Origin: Alphaproteobacteria bacterium
Lineage (GTDB): Bacteria; Planctomycetota; Phycisphaerae; UBA1845
Assembly: GCA_028285105.1 (NCBI GenBank)
Contig: JANQQE010000011.1
Location: 819,856 to 883,855, forward strand
Reading direction: 5' to 3'
DNA length: 64,000 bases
Shown here: in pieces, positions 62,383 through 64,000 of the stretch
Layout of the letters: the number at the start of each line of letters is the position of its first letter
Numbering within the stretch: the stretch's first letter is position 1
Program-made: the position numbers and the translations under genes
The notes under the pieces: generated by a model
Seen by the model: the letters and a program-made list of their open reading frames with translations, nothing else
Databases searched by the model: none
What the model was told of the DNA's origin: nothing

Positions 62383-62532
62383 TGATATTGGTTACCTCGT
62401 TAGTCGAAATTCTCGCTCAAACAGATTGTGTACAATGGGCGGAATTTCGTCAACGCGAGCGGGCGTAAGATGCTGTCGCCACCGAACTGAATGCGACCAA
62501 ACGCATAAATAGCAGCCGCAAACGAAAGCACG

Positions 62533-62565
62533 ACGTCCGATGCGGTGGAATTCCACGTCGGACGC
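62533..62565 (-). terminator. Hairpin between ffh and the next gene
   Basis: CGTCCGA pairs with TCGGACG around a perfect 12-bp palindrome GTGGAATTCCAC (62545-62556). It lies just after the end of the minus-strand 62615 gene; its T run is poor, so its use as a terminator is uncertain. Confidence 0.45.
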
Positions 62566-62614
62566 CGCGAATAAAATCTACTTGCAAGTCCTCGTACGAC
62601 AAATCTTGAGTCAG

Positions 62615-63520
62615 CTAATCTTCGACTTCGTTGTCCATCTCTTGCGGTTCGCCGGGTTCACCCAATTCCGGAATGGCGACAGATTCGCGTCGCTCGCGAC
62701 CTTTCTTGAAACCGCGACGCTTGCGCTCACGACCGAGACGCTCGCCTCTGGGCTCCTTACCTTCCAGCACGTCGGCGAAAGACTGCTCGATTTCGGCATC
62801 GCGGTTATCCGCACGCTTGGCAATGTGGTTGCGAAGACCTTCGAGGCGCTTTTCGAGACGCACGACTTCCTTCTCCATGCGTGATTGTTGGGCGTCGAAA
62901 GCAGCTTCGACCAGCGGTTTGATTTGTGTGCTTAGCTCGTCTTTGGTTTCGTCATCGTCGGCTTGTCGATACTCGCGGATCAGACGGCGCAGTTCAAAGC
63001 GGCTTTGCTGTTCGGCAACTTTGATCTCGAACATCGCCGGATCTTCCTCCGACAATTCGTGCATCCGCAGAATTTCTGGAAGCATGCGGGCGTGGCGACG
63101 GTTCAACTTTGGCTCGCCTTCTTCGCCATCGACCGCTTCGAGCGACTCTGCCACCTCGGGGTAATGTTCGGTCATGAAATCCAAAACCTCGTCGCGTTCT
63201 TCTTCGGTCATGCGGTTCCAAAGCATCACTCCCGGACGCCGACCACCGCGCTTTCCGCGACGACCCTTCGCACCTCTGCGTACTCCCGGCTCGAACCCTT
63301 CATCGCCGAAACGGTCTCGGCGAAAACCACGACGCCCGCGGTGGCCTCGCTCGCCTGCTTCCGCTGCATCGCCATCGTCAGCCGTGACGGCTGCTTCGTC
63401 CGGTTCGGGCTCGTCCACACCAACAGCCCATACCGGTGACGCGACGAACACCAAAGCCAACGACGCCATCGCAATGTGCATCCAATTGAATCGAATCATC
63501 TTGCTCATATACATCTTCAT
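62615..63520 (-). CDS. Secreted charged helical protein
   Basis: A 301-residue exported protein. ATG 63520 has AAGGG closely upstream and opens a signal peptide (WMHIAMASLALVFVASPVWA). The mature part starts with an acidic/Arg-Gly stretch (RRGFRRDRFGDEGFEPG), then long charged helices (MTEEERDEVLDFMTEHYPEV; FEIKVAEQQSRFELRRLIRE). The layout is loosely like Spy/CpxP-type or LTXXQ periplasmic helical proteins, but no clear family is recognised. It is 80 bp after the gene cut by the right edge, same strand. Confidence 0.65.
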   Translation of the reverse strand: MKMYMSKMIRFNWMHIAMASLALVFVASPVWAVGVDEPEPDEAAVTADDGDAAEAGERGHRGRRGFRRDRFGDEGFEPGVRRGAKGRRGKRGGRRPGVMLWNRMTEEERDEVLDFMTEHYPEVAESLEAVDGEEGEPKLNRRHARMLPEILRMHELSEEDPAMFEIKVAEQQSRFELRRLIREYRQADDDETKDELSTQIKPLVEAAFDAQQSRMEKEVVRLEKRLEGLRNHIAKRADNRDAEIEQSFADVLEGKEPRGERLGRERKRRGFKKGRERRESVAIPELGEPGEPQEMDNEVED

Positions 63521-63600
63521 CCACCCTTTCACGATTTGATGGAGACGTTTTCCGTCGTCCCCAGCCATTCCAGTTATCCAAAATCCATCCGCCTTATCGT

Positions 63601-64000
63601 TTAAGAATCCAAAAGCGAATCGCTATCGCTGTACAGTTGATCAATCGCGTCGTCGATATCATCGAAACCCAATTCGTCGGCGAAGTCCTGCGACGATGCG
63701 AACGTATCGCGGAGGTCATCGATGTCCGACTTGAAACCGGCAACACGCTCGTCGAACTCGCCACTCGATGCTGCCGTCAAAACATAAGCCCAATCCTCCA
63801 CGGCAGAGACTTCTGCCACCGCGTCATTTTCTTGATCCGGCTTCGTCGAATTCAAAACACCCGGAATGACAACCAGAGCAATCATTGCCGCCGACGCAAA
63901 CGTGGCCAATGCTCCCCACGCCATACCCTTACCCTTTGCAGCAACCGGTCGATCACCGTTCGCAACCGTTGCAACCTCAGCCAGTTCGCGACGAACAGCC
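63601..64000 (-). CDS. Membrane-anchored hypothetical, C-terminal part (cut by window edge)
   Basis: The reading frame stays open to the right edge, so the N-terminus is missing. The visible 132 residues have a polar part (AVRRELAEVATVANGDRPVA), one membrane helix (LATFASAAMIALVVIPGVL) and an acidic outside tail with Asp/Ser repeats. The layout resembles anti-sigma or regulatory transmembrane proteins (short cytoplasmic head, one helix, outside tail), but the deciding head domain is off the window. Likely co-transcribed with the 62615 gene. Confidence 0.6.
   Translation of the reverse strand, partial: AVRRELAEVATVANGDRPVAAKGKGMAWGALATFASAAMIALVVIPGVLNSTKPDQENDAVAEVSAVEDWAYVLTAASSGEFDERVAGFKSDIDDLRDTFASSQDFADELGFDDIDDAIDQLYSDSDSLLDS

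Overview
The window looks like a chromosome segment of a planctomycete, most likely from the class Phycisphaerae. The evidence is indirect: a PEP-CTERM protein, dockerin-tailed secreted enzymes, an ECF sigma factor overlapping a Ser/Thr kinase with a repeat-rich tail, several membrane proteins with a CxxCGYxLxGN-type zinc ribbon, many TPR proteins, and lipid A/KDO synthesis (waaA) pointing to an LPS-bearing diderm envelope. Gene order is mosaic, with frequent strand switches, short operons and isolated housekeeping genes.

Region 1-25.5 kb is mostly core. It holds acetyl-CoA synthetase (cut by the window edge), a PEP-CTERM protein, a TMTC-like membrane/TPR protein with waaA, pyrB, a lipoprotein with six identical-spacing Cys modules, pilT with a coiled-coil membrane partner, moaA, a GHMP-kinase homologue that lacks its catalytic motifs, a bifunctional-nuclease-family protein, panB, Hsp20, Lon with a lysine-rich tail, rlmN, a VOC protein, a GHL10-type secreted glycosidase and a ThuA-like secreted protein.

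Region 25.8-37.2 kb is a genomic island. A 47-bp direct repeat, the 3' part of tRNA-Arg(TCT), marks both ends, and a decayed tyrosine recombinase lies beside the intact tRNA. Cargo: the sigma factor/kinase pair, secreted proteins, a PH-domain membrane protein, several zinc-ribbon membrane proteins (some duplicated or broken) and a string of very small membrane proteins.

Region 37.3-50.8 kb carries TPR proteins, a transglutaminase-like protein, a zinc-ribbon/TPR protein, ychF and secreted hypotheticals. At 43.6-44.5 kb lies the most unusual locus. A promoter, a 19-codon leader peptide rich in Leu and Tyr codons and a terminator precede four tandem class-I-shaped tRNAs that all carry leucine anticodons (TAG, TAA, CAA, GAG), followed by a degenerate tRNA-like element. 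A normal long-arm tRNA-Leu(TAA) exists elsewhere in the window (57.7 kb), so this array is not simply the organism's usual tRNA-Leu.

Region 50.9-64 kb has tRNA-Gly(GCC), tRNA-Arg(CCG), an isolated fliM, an aldo/keto reductase, small domain-of-unknown-function genes, an ankyrin protein between tRNA-Leu and a partial copy of it, ffh, and two envelope-associated hypotheticals, the last cut by the window edge. No rRNA, CRISPR array or intact transposase was seen.
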